Assembly: GCA_051294375.1 (NCBI GenBank)
Contig: CM119266.1
Coordinates: 3,908,420 to 3,972,419, forward strand
Source: Paraspadella gotoi
Lineage: Eukaryota; Chaetognatha
Length of the DNA: 64,000 nt
Direction: 5' to 3'
Shown: positions 1 through 11,440 of the stretch, piece after piece
Position numbering within the stretch: the first letter of the stretch is position 1
Layout of the letters: the number at the start of each line of letters is the position of its first letter
Notes under the pieces: generated by a model
What the model saw: only the letters and a program-made list of their open reading frames with translations
What the model was told of the DNA's origin: nothing
The model's database searches: none
Made by a program: the position numbers and the translations under genes

Positions 1-54
1 CGCTACGATTGTCGATGAATCGTCTCTCTCTCTCTCTCTCTTCTCTCTCTTCTC

Positions 55-98
<44 letters not shown>

Positions 99-653
99 TC
101 CCCCTTTTATTGAAAAATAGATTATATCGGGGCATGGGGCTCCCCTTTAGAAAGGAATGGTTAAGATAGAAATGAAGAAAATAGCTCAAGTGAAGACAAG
201 AATTATATGGATATCTAAGTCAAGACGGAACTCGCCTGCTTAAAGTGGTATAGATACTGAACCATTTTAACGATATTAACACAGTCAAAACCAAAAGACA
301 GTAAGGGTAAGAATCACAATATTTCAGTTAACACTGAATAGAAAAATTGTAGGAAACGACGCTTATTTAATTTACGTTTTAACTTAGATAAAAAAGGAAT
401 AATTGAAAATATTTTTTTGTCATGACGCTTTAAAAACAAATGATCAATCCGAATCTGTATTACCCTAGGAATACCCGTTTCTTTTTTAAAAGAAAATATG
501 TCTTTTCAAATGAGGCTTTTAAAAAAAATTGGTCAAGCCGTAGTCAACACCTCCTGTTTAATATAAATTAATATGCAAATTAGTTTGGGATGAGCAGAAA
601 AAAACAAATGATCGAACTTCCATTCGATATCCTTTTTCTGTTTTCTTTCTAAG
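1..653 (+). other. Intron copy with (CT)n tract
   Basis: This is non-coding sequence, the first of three copies of the intron 3' part that precedes an EGF exon. The other copies start at 9757 and 23932. It opens with a (CT)n tract at about 26-97 and ends in an AG acceptor at 652-653. Small indels separate the copies. No gene is seen. Confidence 0.75.
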
Positions 654-740
654 ACATCAACGACTGCGCGTCTCGTCCTTGTCAAAATGGCGGCCAATGT
701 TACGATCTGGTCGCTGACTATTTCTGTCAGTGCAACCCGG
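654..740 (+). pseudogene. Truncated EGF-like exon fused to a minisatellite
   Basis: This matches the first 87 or so bases of the intact EGF exon at 24592-24707 (I-N-D-C then C-Q-N-G-G-Q-C and Y-F-C-Q-C). It then switches at the codons for N-P-G into the 48-bp minisatellite, so the last EGF cysteine and the splice donor are lost. The same break is seen again at 10490. It is either a true rearrangement junction or a chimeric assembly join, and as it stands it cannot encode a complete EGF domain. Confidence 0.7.
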
Positions 741-1860
741 GGCATTTGATGGCATTTATCAAGATCGACAATCCTATGGTAAGTAGATGGCGTTTGATGG
801 CATTTATCGAGATCGACGATCCTATGGTAAGTTGATGGCATTTGATGGCATTTATCAAGATCGACGATCCTATGGTAAATCGATGGAATTTGATGGCATT
901 TATCGAGATTGATGATCTTATGGTGAGGTGATGGCATTTGATAGCATTTATCAAGATCAATGATCCTATGGTAAGTCGATGGCATTTGATAGCATTTATC
1001 GAGATTGACGATCCTATGGTAAGTCGATGGCGTTTGATGGCATTTATCGAGATCGACGATCCTATNNNNNNNNNNNNNNNNNNNNNNNNNGGTGAGTTGA
1101 TGGCATTTGATGGCATTTATCGAGATCGACGATCCTATGTGAGTTGATGGCATTTGATGGCATATATCAGAGATCGACGATCCTATGGTAAGTTGATGGC
1201 AATTTGATGGCATTTATCAGATCGAGATCCTATGGTAGTGATGGCATTTGATGGCATTTATCAGAGATCGACGATCCTATGGTGAAGTTGATGGACATTG
1301 ATGGCATTTAGAGTCGAATTGATGGTGAAGGAGGATTTGGCATTTATCAGGACTCAATGGGGCTTCATTGCATTCTTTATATGGCTTTATCTTAAATTCG
1401 TCTTTCACAAATATGTGAGTTGAGGCATTGATGGCATTTGATGACGATCTATAGATGATTTATGCATATCAGATCGACGATCCTATGGTGAAGTTCGATG
1501 GCATTTGATGGCATTTATCGAGATGACGATCCTATGGTAGTTGATGGCATTGTGTATTGGCAGATTGATGGATCGAGAGGATCGAGTCGGTCAGGTCCTT
1601 GTCATTCGATTTGCTTATCTTATATGCTTTATAGATTCGTCGTCACTGGTAACATGCAGATGATATGAGATCGAGTCCTGATGTAGTCATATTGATGGCA
1701 TTTATCAGAGATCGACATCCTATGGTAAGTTGATGGCATTTGATGGCATTATGAATAGATCCTATGTAAGCGATGCTTGTATCGGACACGCCTATGGTGA
1801 GTTGATGGCATTTGATGGCATTTATCGAGATGACGATCCTATGGTGAGTTGATGGAGTTG
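741..1860 (+). repeat. 48-bp minisatellite, copy 1 (degraded)
   Basis: These are tandem units of about 48 bp, each holding two GATGGCATTT-like blocks, an ATCGAGATCGACGATCCTAT-like block and GGTAAGTT or GGTGAGTT. The first units match the array near 15.15 kb closely. After about 1200 the units are shortened and scrambled, probably from poor consensus. A 25-N gap (1066-1090) lies inside. Because 48 is divisible by three, open frames on both strands are accidental. Confidence 0.85.
1066..1090. other. 25-N scaffold gap
   Basis: Twenty-five Ns inside the minisatellite. The fixed size suggests a placeholder between contigs whose ends both lie in the repeat, so the join is not independently supported. 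Confidence 0.99.
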
Positions 1861-2056
1861 GATGGACTTGAGTGAATTGATGGTGAGAGAGGATGGAGTC
1901 GGTTCAGGGGCCTTTTCATCATTCTTTTATTCTATATTCTTTATTAATTCGATTTCTTTCACTAAATAATTCATTTTTTTAATAAATAATTCCATCTTTC
2001 ATTAATTAATTCAATTGTCCTTTCTACCCCTGTCCCCCCTCTCCCCCCCGCGCCAG

Positions 2057-2255
2057 GTCTCCGACGCCCCGCGATCGAATCCCGAGGCCTCGAGATCGAA
2101 CTCGAGGCGCACCCTCTCCTCGTCGCGGAACCGGAATCGGGATCAAAAGCTCTTTCGCTGACGGGATGGAACAGTACGGTCGATTTTAGGGTCGATCCCA
2201 ATTCCTGTCTGGGGAACACTCCTTCTGCGACAAGGGTTGTCCTGGAAACGATGAG
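2057..2255 (+). pseudogene. LamG-like exon, second copy of 16384-16584
   Basis: This follows an AG acceptor and precedes GTGAG. It carries the same coding sequence as 16384-16584 but with single-base gains and losses that break the frame. It belongs to the error-rich 1-10.5 kb copy and is not an additional exon of the gene model. Confidence 0.75.
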
Positions 2256-2489
2256 GTGAGAGAGAGAGAGGGGAGAGAGAGAGAGAGAGAGTCTATAAAT
2301 TCGTTGGTATAAAATAAACTAGACTGTCATAGAGTCTTGATTTAAAGTTTTGCCAGAGTTCTGCTTTGTCATTATCTTATAAAAGGCATTGACCTCCATG
2401 GCCTGTCCAAAATCATGGGCAAGTTATCTTATTTGATAACTTGATCATTTTTATATTAATTATACATATTATAAAACATTTAAATTAAG

Positions 2490-2656
2490 GTTCGCTTCGA
2501 CGAAAAACGTCGGGACAATTTGGAACGAACCGTCGTCTCTGGTCCAGGATACAAGTCTGGACAGAAGAGGGTCAGTTGTACGCGGCCGTCTCTCAACGGA
2601 CTCATAGATGGGAGACTAAGACCCCGTACAACGCGGGACTCTGGTATCGGATTGAG
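2490..2656 (+). pseudogene. LamG-like exon, second copy of 16821-16988
   Basis: This is one base shorter overall than its intact partner, with compensating small indels. It is bounded by AG and GT and followed at once by a longer, interrupted (GA)n tract (2662-2790) than at the partner locus. The length difference is consistent with another allele or with microsatellite consensus error. Confidence 0.75.
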
Positions 2657-2660
2657 GTAG

Positions 2661-2742
<82 letters not shown>

Positions 2743-2755
2743 AGAGAAGAGAGAA

Positions 2756-2791
<36 letters not shown>

Positions 2792-3298
2792 TGCATATTT
2801 GTATATGGATAATATATAATGTTAGTTTAAGTTTAAAAAAAAGAAATAAGATTTATTATAATTTCGTAATCCGTAAATATTTGTAAGACTTTGTTATATG
2901 TATATTACACTTTAATTCTTTACGTTATTTTTGTCGCGCTCACGTTATGTTTGTTTATTTATGTAAAATAAAAAAGTCGATATCAAAGGTCCACCCACGC
3001 ATCTCGATAATTACAGCGAAATCCGATAAATATCAAGCGCGCGCCTGAAAAAAAAAATTAGAGAGAACCATGAAAAAATATTAATTTCTTAAAAAGAATC
3101 TTGACGATAATAATAATATTTAAATTATAAACAATATATAATAATAAATAAATGATGAATAAGTAAATGATAAATAATATATCGTAATCTTGACGATATA
3201 AATAAGCTTTAAATGATAAATAAGAAAAAAATAAATAAATAAATGATAAATTAATATGTATATAAATATTTTACAATATTAAACTGCCCCCTCTCTAG

Positions 3299-3568
3299 AT
3301 CTCGTGGCACAAACGTGGCGGGCTCCGTCTCGCAATCGGCGATGACGACGTGGCCATAGACCTTGAACCGAAGTGGACCGGCTCAGAACCGCGCCCTGGT
3401 CTCAGGCGAACCCTTCGTCCTACATCGGGCGTCTCCGGACGACGAACTTCGAATGGCAGGTGCCAATCAAACGCCCATTCTGCCGTCTCGATTCAGAATC
3501 TTCGGTTCAGCGAAGGATCGAGAGGAATTTTATTCGATACTAACTTCATTTCGCCCGACACGGTGACG
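3299..3568 (+). pseudogene. LamG-like exon, second copy of 17550-17819
   Basis: It has the same acceptor, donor and length (270 nt) as the intact exon, but several offsetting indels break the frame internally. The SINE-like element begins immediately after the donor, as in the other copy. Confidence 0.75.
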
Positions 3569-3572
3569 GTGA

Positions 3573-3926
3573 GTCGTGGTGGTTTAGTGGGTAGAATGCT
3601 TGGCTTTCTTGCCCACGAGATCAAGGGGTTCGATTCCTGTCCTATGACCTTATTTCGTACCTGTCAAATCGGTTACCAATTTTGTTAGTATTATTACTTA
3701 ATCTTATAAAACTTGTCCAAAATCAGGATAAAGTGTTAATTTATATATTCAATGAATGTAAACCAATATACTATTTATAATACTATCTTGCCCTATTTGG
3801 ACAGGCTTGGTGTTAAGGCTCCATCTCTTCAAGATATGAATGCAGCCCTAATTTATGAAACTCTACTACATCATCACAGATGAAATGAAATGAAATTGAA
3901 ATGAAATGAAATTGAAATGAAATGAC
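3573..3926 (+). mobile_element. tRNA-derived SINE, longer allele
   Basis: The tRNA-like head starts five bases into the intron. It has an A-box-like TGGTTTAGTGG and a B-box GGTTCGATTCC. A body about 90 bp longer than at 17824-18091 follows, then a GAAAT-type simple tail. The head's acceptor-type ends pair (GTCGTGG with CTATGAC, allowing wobbles), but the anticodon arm is irregular. This fits a SINE better than a functional tRNA. Confidence 0.65.
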
Positions 3927-4077
3927 ATTATCTGTTCAAGGCCCGGAACTAATTTACACCTGTTGATAATTTCACATATCAATGAGTTTTTAATAAAAAA
4001 ATGAATAAGAAACGATAATAAATGACAATTTCTCTTCAAACAAAAACAACTAATGTTTAATTAATTTAATCCCACAG

Positions 4078-4135
4078 GTTATGGCGGTTTGATGTGGACG
4101 ATGAGATTCGAGCGGCGGCGGCGGAGGAAGCGGGA
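4078..4135 (+). pseudogene. Small linker exon, second copy of 18241-18298
   Basis: This is the copy of the short Ala/Glu-rich exon that ends the second LamG-like domain. Small indels near its start and end change the frame. A long (GA)n tract (about 4140-4222) follows the donor. Confidence 0.65.
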
Positions 4136-4137
4136 GT

Positions 4138-4227
<90 letters not shown>

Positions 4228-4491
4228 GCGGTAAACATCATAACAAAACCTTATCACAATTTATTCCTCTTTCGCTTTGGGTTTTTTTTTCTATTTATAA
4301 AAAAAATATTTATTGCGTTTTCCATCACGTTTATTCTCGTTTTATTTCGATATCATAAAAGGTGGTTACATTGTCAGGTTTCTATTGAGTTATTTTCGTC
4401 CTGCCGAAGGTGATGACGTAAATAAGATAATAATTTTGGTAATGATAATATTAATTATTAATTAACATTTCCCTATTCATTCATCTTCTAG

Positions 4492-7400
4492 ATTCATCAA
4501 TGGTACCAACGGAGTTAAAGTCCTTCCTCACGGTGAAGCCAAAGTCTCACGCGGTGGCCACGACGGTGATAAGATGCTCGATCTCACAGCCCCTCATTCT
4601 TACGCCAACAATCGAATTTGCTCGCAGATCGGCAAACCTTCTTGCTTCCAAGATCTGTCCATTTGCTCAATGGGTATCACTCTTCAATTTTGGCTCAAGG
4701 CTCAGAGTTGGGCTTCCAGCTGCTGCGTGGTTAGCAACGGGAGCCGAAGTCAAGACTCGAGGTTATCCCAAATTCCCTGGACTTTCCTTTCGCCAGGCCA
4801 ATGGCCGCCTGGTCCTAACTCTGGCCACGAGGAATCATTGGTGGGAATTGACGACCTCATTGCCATCTATCGAACACTGGCATTTTTACGAGTTGACCTT
4901 TGACCCTAAATCTGGACTTGGTCTGTTCATAGATGGAACTCTTGTTGGCGAAGCGACAGAACCTCAACGTCCGAGGATCTGACGCCAATGTATCCCCATT
5001 CTCTACCAGCCTTTCACTCGGCATCTGTCCTGCTCAATCCGGGCCGCCTTGCTTCGGCCGTCACGTCTATGACGACCTCAAGATCTTCTACGCGTCACGT
5101 GACGCCTCCAACGCGCGGGAGTCATCTTCCGCGATCTTCGCTACAACGTCAAGAAAAGCGTCTTGATTGGCGACGATAAAGAAGACGATGAGTGACGAAC
5201 CTGGAACAAACTCGATCTCACTGGACGAAGCGATGGTCACGATTCACGGAAGTCCAGAGGAAGTTTTATCCGAAGATGAAGAAAAGAAAGCATTGAGATT
5301 TTGGTTACGAACACCAAAATGTCAACATCGCTCCCAAAAAGGAAGCTGCTTGGAAGATGTCAACAAATGTGACCATGGAATGACGATGAAAACCAAAGTT
5401 CGTTTTTCATAACCTTGACAATTATTTTTATCTGATCGATTCTCCGAATTTAGCCGTGTTTTACTGGACGGTTCGCTTAATTTTAAAGTGGACTCGCCCA
5501 ATAGAGCTGTCAGTCGATCTGGATGGTACCGGTAGCCGTTTCTCCAGGAAAGTGGTACAAGCTTGCTTGCAGTTGGCATCACAACGAAGGTCTTTCGGTC
5601 TTCGTTGACGACAAGTTGGCCGGATTTCAAGAAGATCCAGACAAAGTGGGAACATGGCGACGAAGACATTGATGTAGCCAACCTGTAAGGGGAGACATTT
5701 ATGTAGGAAGACCGCACAAGGCTCTTCCAGGTGGAAGGAGACACGCATTGCTCTTTCGATATGGAAAACATTGAATTCCTCTGACACTAGTGTCTCTGTT
5801 GCTAAAGATATTGAATCCGTGAGTTCTGATACCATAGACAGTCGCAATTTTATTGTGGATACTTTATTTGCTGGCGACGCCATCCCCACCCAGATGGAAC
5901 CTTCGCCGTTTATGGTGGTCCTCTTTCGACTAAAGGTGTTGGATCAAGCAAAGCAATCCTTTTAGATGATAACAAAAAGCAATATGTTGTTCTTACTCCC
6001 CACCTGGATCCTGTTTGGGCGATTCTGATATTCGTCGTTGTTCCAATGGATTGACGACTTCTGCTTGGTTCATGCCTCGATTCCTTCGATCATCTCTGAC
6101 CCCCTTCATGTTGATCGGTGGCAAGACATCAACTCGGCCCAAACTTTCCATGTATTACCAAGATTCGAAACTCCATGCGGTCGTCCGCACACCAACTGAG
6201 AGTGGCATGCTGAGGTCGAGCGCCTCTTCTAAACATGGTGGCAATTTTTTGAAGTCACGTGCATCCGGTATTTGGATTAAGCGTCTTTGCTAACGACACA
6301 ATCATTGCCCGCGCTGAATCTTCAACACCATTGCTCACAACACTCCCACAACAACAGCCTCCGTTAATTCTGCCATTGTGATTGGCAAGTCTGAGCGATC
6401 TGGTAGATTGCCAATTTTCTCTGATACATTGATGGGAGATGTCAAGTTATCAGATGCTCGTCGCGAATCGATGCTAGAGCAGGTGTCATCAGTCGTGGTT
6501 TTGCTCCATTCATTATTCTTCGCGATCGCATTGACTTTTCCACTCTCTCTCCCAAATGATGTTGGAAGCGTAATCCCCTGCGGAAACATCTACCATGCGT
6601 AATCTCTGGCCCAGCCTGCCAAGCTTGACCCTTCTAGCCCTGTCGGTGCCAATTAGTTTGAAGGTGATACAGCTGGAAAATATTCAACGCCAGTGCGTTC
6701 AGCTAGACGAGGAATACAGCTACACTATCCAAAGCTGAATTTCCCAGAAACCACAAGAAACGCGACTTTCATTGAAATCGTAATTTTAGACTCGGTTCGC
6801 TCAACGGGATCCTGGTCGGCACTTTTGCCAACAAGGGACGGCATGTCAGTCCGTACTGCCCGTCTTTCAGCCCAATCAAATATACAATCTCTCTTTCTCT
6901 TGGCATCCAGTAGTTGGACTCACTTTGTGGCAAGGAGGCAAATTCGTGAATTCTGACCGAACTCCGTCTCGCGTAAAGATTCCTCATCCAGCTGGCCGAG
7001 GATAGCAACATTGGTAATGACTTAGATCGTCGGTCGAGGACTCAACCGCGGATCAGGAGCTCCGGCATTCTCGAAGATCAATGTTGTCAGCATCGATGTG
7101 ACTAACTCAACAGTAGAAAACATCGAGAGCAAGAAGGTATATCTCAATAAGAACCACGTAATCCAACACGACGTAGAATTCATGTCCCAACTCCATCGAC
7201 CATCGGTCTTCCTACAACCTACCGACCGACCACTCCAATAACGACCACACCACAACCTCCATACCTGGAGCACAACGGGACTCCAGTTCGCCTTGTGGGC
7301 GGGAAGACTCCCTTCGAAGGCGCGCGAGGTTTACTACAAGGACGAATGGGGATCAGTTTGCGATGATAACTTTGGCGATGTCATTGGCGAAGTCGTCTGT

Positions 7401-8295
7401 CAAAACTTGGCTATGGTCCTCTGGAAGCAGACTTATGGCAGCGACGACAACCGATGGTCAATCAAGGCAATCGATCTCTTCGGTCGTGGTACTGGACCCA
7501 TCGCTATTGACACAAATTACTTCACTTGTCTCGGCGGAGAAACTGAACTCCTGATTGCATCTGGGATCAAAATAAAGAGAATGATTGCAGCCACGACGAA
7601 GATGGGGAATCAGATGCCGACGTCGGATGGCGATGATTGCGCCTCTCGTCCTTGCTTCAATGGCGGCACCTGTACTGACGAGCCTTGGGACTACACCTGC
7701 GCCTGCAAGCCCGGCTACACTGGCAAGAATTGCGAGATCGATGTGGACGAGTGTTACTCCGATCCTTGTCGCAATAACGCTGAATGCCTCGATGAAATCA
7801 ATGGAACCGTTGCATTTGTAATCCTGGTTACGCCGGCGTCAACTGCGAGACGGATCTCATGAATGCGCATCCAAGCCTTGCCTCAATGGTGGATCTTGCA
7901 CAGACAAACCAAACATTACGTTTGCTCTTGCATCTTGGATTCGCTGGACAAAATTGTCAGATCAACATCGATGACTGCAGATCGGCACATGCCTCAACAA
8001 CGCGCAATGCGTCGATGGAATCAACAGTTACTCTGCATCTGTCCACGTGGTTCGTTGGTCGAAGGTCGAGATCAACGTGGACGAATGCGCGCCTGGACCT
8101 TGCGCGCATGGACGGTGCGTGATCAGGTGGCTGGTTACAGGTGCATTTTGCGACGAAGATGGGACGGACCGAATTGCAACATCATAAGAACGAGTGCGGA
8201 TCGGATCCTTGTCGCATGGAGCCCCATGTGTGGATGGCATCAATGAATACACTTGCCAATGTCTGCCGGGCTACACTGGAAAGGATGTGAGATTG
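4492..8295 (+). pseudogene. Large LamG/SRCR/EGF exon, frameshifted copy
   Basis: This copies the intact exon at 18661-22493 end to end, but it is a net 29 nt shorter and broken into many short frames by one- and two-base indels, often in homopolymers. It also carries real substitutions relative to the intact copy, for example in the codons near 5621 and 6361. The homopolymer pattern argues for low consensus quality and the substitutions for a separate haplotype or duplicate. It is not evidence of a decayed gene until reads are checked. Confidence 0.75.
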
Positions 8296-8494
8296 GTGAG
8301 AAAGATTGAGAAAAGATGAGGAGAGAGAGGAGAGAGAGGTGTGATGGAATCATAGGCATAACGTTTTAAAAAAATCAATTATTCTTATAAAAAGTAAAAC
8401 AATAAAACAGAAAACGAAAAATGTTTAATTTGGATTTTGTCGAAAATAAAAGAGACTTTAGATATAAATAAATATTTTTTATTTTTTAATTCAG

Positions 8495-8596
8495 ACATAA
8501 ACGAATGTTTTCGTCGCCTTGCTCAAAACGGAGGGACTTGTTCCGATCACCCTAATTACTTACCTGCAAATGTCAACCAGGATACACGGGCGAAAA
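8495..8596 (+). pseudogene. EGF-like exon, second copy of 22695-22797
   Basis: It keeps the acceptor and GTGAGT donor. One-base indels break the EGF reading frame (the S-P-C-Q-N-G-G-T-C stretch is damaged). It belongs to the noisy 1-10.5 kb block. Confidence 0.7.
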
Positions 8597-8887
8597 GTGA
8601 GTTATTAAAATTAGTTTTAATTTAGATATCTTGATAAAAAACTTCGGTTTTTAATCAAAACCTTTGGTTGTATCTACCGTGAACCGATTATATTATTTTA
8701 TCATAAGTTGTGACTCATTTTACTAAAGCTAATAATCAGTTTCGTTCTTTATTTCATTTTTCTTTGCTTCTTTATTTTGTCTTCTATGTTCTTTCTTTCT
8801 TTTCTTCTTTCTTCTTCTTTCTTTTCTTTTTCTTTCTTCCTCTCTCTCTCTTTCTCTTCCCTCTTTTCCCGCCATTTTGATTGACAG

Positions 8888-9238
8888 GTGCGAGATTGAG
8901 GTCAATGAATGATCTCCGCCCTTGTCTCAACGGCGGCACCTGCACAGACAAAATCAACGCCTTCTGAGTGCACCTGTCCCCAAGGATGGCGAGGAATCAA
9001 ATGCGAAATCAGTGAGTCGATTTTAACAGATGCAACTGCGATTAAAGGGGAGAGTGGGATGAACTGTGAACGGGTTTGGGGTGAGGTGAAAAGGACAGGT
9101 GTGAACTGTGTCGATGACATGGAAAAGGACATGTGTCAAACATGCAGACACTTAGAACACCCTAGAGGTCAATGTGAAACGTGTGGACAACATGAAAAGG
9201 GCAGTCTGCGAAAAACTGAACCATGTTTAAAAGTGTGA
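8888..9238 (+). pseudogene. EGF exon plus readthrough tail, second copy
   Basis: This copies 23072-23426. The EGF exon (8888-9011) has frame errors. The cysteine-containing readthrough tail stays open almost to the same TGA, with one local shift near 9160. An AATAAA follows at 9383-9388, as at the partner locus. Retention of the open tail in both copies supports its being more than chance. Confidence 0.6.
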
Positions 9239-9571
9239 AGATCAGATGTAAAGAGTTTAAAATGTAACAGTAATAGTGAGATGCGTAGAGGATCCTTCCA
9301 TTGCTTTCATCGACACCCGACAATCCGCAAACTGGCAAAGATGCTTCGATGAGATGGCGGCTAGAAAGACAGACGTCGACGGAATAAACATAAACTCCGA
9401 CGCGTTGTTGGGAACGGAGGAGGGACGAGAGCGTTAATTAGCGGAGTCACCGTGGAGTGGAATCTCCACGAGCGAAAGGGGAAAAAAAACTTCATTGCAA
9501 ATTCTGACTTTTTATAAAAAAGATTTCTCGTGCGTAAAATGAGAGGGAGGGGACTGACCGATAATTTTGAG

Positions 9572-9580
9572 AGAGAAAAT

Positions 9581-9630
<50 letters not shown>

Positions 9631-9777
9631 GAGAGAGAGAGAGAGAGATGAGAGACAGAGAGAGAGAAGAGAGAAGAGCAGAGAGAGAAAGATTGCAACG
9701 GGATTTTTTTTAATGAAAATTCTTGATGCGAAAAAACGGTTAGGCATCAGGGCGCCGCTACGATTGTCGATGAATCG

Positions 9778-9851
<74 letters not shown>
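9572..9851. repeat. (GA)n ... (CT)n foldback, copy 1
   Basis: An interrupted (GA)n tract at about 9583-9692 is followed by a (CT)n tract at about 9778-9851, with an 85-bp spacer. The tracts are complementary, so the transcript could form a long hairpin. The same arrangement lies at 23768-24005. Confidence 0.75.
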
Positions 9852-9853
<2 letters not shown>

Positions 9854-10404
9854 TCCCCTTTTATTGAAAAATAGATTTATCGGGCATGGGGCTCCCTTTA
9901 GAAAAGGAATGGTAAGATAGAAATGAAGAAGAATAGCTCAAGTGAAGACAAGAATTATATGGATATCTAAGTCAAGACGGAACTCGCCTGCTTAAAGTGG
10001 TATAATACGAACCATTTTAACGATATTAACACAGTCGAAAACAAAAGACAGTAAGGGTAAGAATCACAATATTTCAGTTAACACTGAATAGAAAAATTGT
10101 AGTGAAACGACGCTTATTTAATTTACGTTTTAACTTAGATAAAAAAGGAATAATTGAAAATATTTTTGTCATGACGCTTTAAAAACAAATGATCAATCCG
10201 AATCTGTATTACCCTAGGAATACCGTTTCTTTTTTAAAAGAAAATATGTCTTTTCAAATGAGGCTTTTAAAAAAAATTGGTCAAGCCGGTAGTCAACACC
10301 TCCTGTTTAATATAAATTTAATATGCAAATTAGTTGGGATGAGGCAGAAAAAAACAAATGATCGAACCTCCATTCGATATCCTTTTTCTGTTTGTCTTTC
10401 TAAG

Positions 10405-10572
10405 ACATCAACGACTGCGCGTCTCGTCCTTGTCAAAATGGCGGCCAATGTTACGATTGGTTGCTGACTATTTCTGTCAGTGCAACCCGGGGCATTTATC
10501 GAGATCGACGATCCTATGGTGAGTTGATGGAGTTGGATGGACTTGGAGTGAATTGATGGTGAGAGAGGATGG
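10405..10572 (+). pseudogene. Truncated EGF exon fused to minisatellite, copy 2
   Basis: Bases 10405-10490 match the first part of the EGF exon at 24592. The sequence then jumps at the same point as at 740 into the minisatellite (10491-10572), but into a different unit type. This type has the GGAGTGAATTGATGG spacer seen near 15.68 and 16.19 kb. A gap follows directly. Confidence 0.7.
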
Positions 10573-10597
10573 NNNNNNNNNNNNNNNNNNNNNNNNN
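10573..10597. other. 25-N scaffold gap
   Basis: Twenty-five Ns between minisatellite sequence on the left and an unrelated repeat element on the right. Contig order here is not supported by overlapping sequence. Confidence 0.99.
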
Positions 10598-11175
10598 CTG
10601 GAACACTACGCCTGGGATGGTGTGTTCCCCCTCTGAGCCATTGGATTTGGCTGAACGATGGTGACGTGAGGCGGTGTGAATATACCGCCACAGGATCCCC
10701 GACCAAGACATCACTCAGGTTCCTCAAGCCTGAGAGGTGTCTGACAAGACTGTCACCATAGTGGGAGAGAGAGAGAGCGCGAGTTGTGGGGCATAGGCGT
10801 TTGTCGTAGCGTACCCCAGGGCATAGGCGTTTTGTCGTAGCGTACCCAAAATCGGCAGGGCATAGGCGTTTGTCGTAGCGTACCCTGAGAAGGTTGCGTG
10901 TTCGATAGTAGGGCTCACCACTTATGGCAACAGCCGGGTTGCTGTGATGCCCATTGGGATGGGGCATCTCACTGTTGGCTTTGGGGGCTTCCGACCCTCA
11001 GTGACGCCTCCAGGTCACTGGCGCGGTTACCCTAGGACGGTCTCGCTTTGCCAACGCAGAGGGAAGTCGTTAGGACTGTGGATGGAACACTACGCCTGGG
11101 ATGGTGTGTTCCCCCTCTGAGCCATTGGATTTGGCTGAACGATGGTGGACGTGAGGCGGTGGAATATACCGCCAC
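10598..11175. mobile_element. Unidentified repeat element with nested repeats
   Basis: This is GC-richer than its surroundings. A segment of about 90 bp starting TGGAACACTACGCCTGGGAT occurs twice (10601 and 11083), each time ending in a short CGGTGG..CCGCC inverted repeat. Between them a motif with GGGCATAGGCGTTTGTCGTA is repeated three times (about 10789, 10820 and 10857). There is no open frame with recognisable transposase or reverse transcriptase. It looks like a terminal or non-coding part of a mobile element, with the family unknown. Confidence 0.45.
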
Positions 11176-11440
11176 ACTATCTCTATTCTGTTACCAAACT
11201 TTTAACTCTAATCCCTAACACTATCTTATTTATTCTAACTTTAAACCTTAAACTTAAACCCTCACCTATTTTTAACTCTAATCCCGAACCTAAATTAACC
11301 TAATCCTCACCTTAATTCCTAAAGTAATCTATAACCTAATACTCAACCTTAATTCTAAAGTAATCTATAACCTAATACTCAACCTTCACCTATAATTAAT
11401 CTTTAAAATCATAATCTAACTTAATTTCCAATTAAAGGCG
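11176..11440. repeat. Degenerate CCTAA-like array
   Basis: This is a loose repetition of CTAACCT / CTTAAAC / CCTAATAC-type blocks, strongly pyrimidine/A biased on this strand. It resembles degenerate telomere-type repeats but lacks a long perfect CCCTAA run. No coding potential is seen. Confidence 0.5.

Noticed and set aside
533-1213. Repetitive open frames through the 48-bp minisatellite on both strands
   Set aside because: The unit is a multiple of three, so frames stay open automatically. The peptide is a mere repeat, and it crosses a gap. Not a gene, though in-frame splice use is raised as a finding.
2576-2812. Arg/Glu-rich or Ser/Leu-rich frames in GA/CT tracts (also 4050, 9361, 23624, 37347, 48250)
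   Set aside because: Dinucleotide repeats encode Arg-Glu or Leu-Ser alternation in any frame; no independent coding evidence.
4492-8295. A true decayed paralogue of the LamG/SRCR/EGF exon
   Set aside because: Indels are dominated by homopolymer and single-base errors spread evenly through exons and introns, which is typical of unpolished consensus. Kept only as a frame-broken copy.
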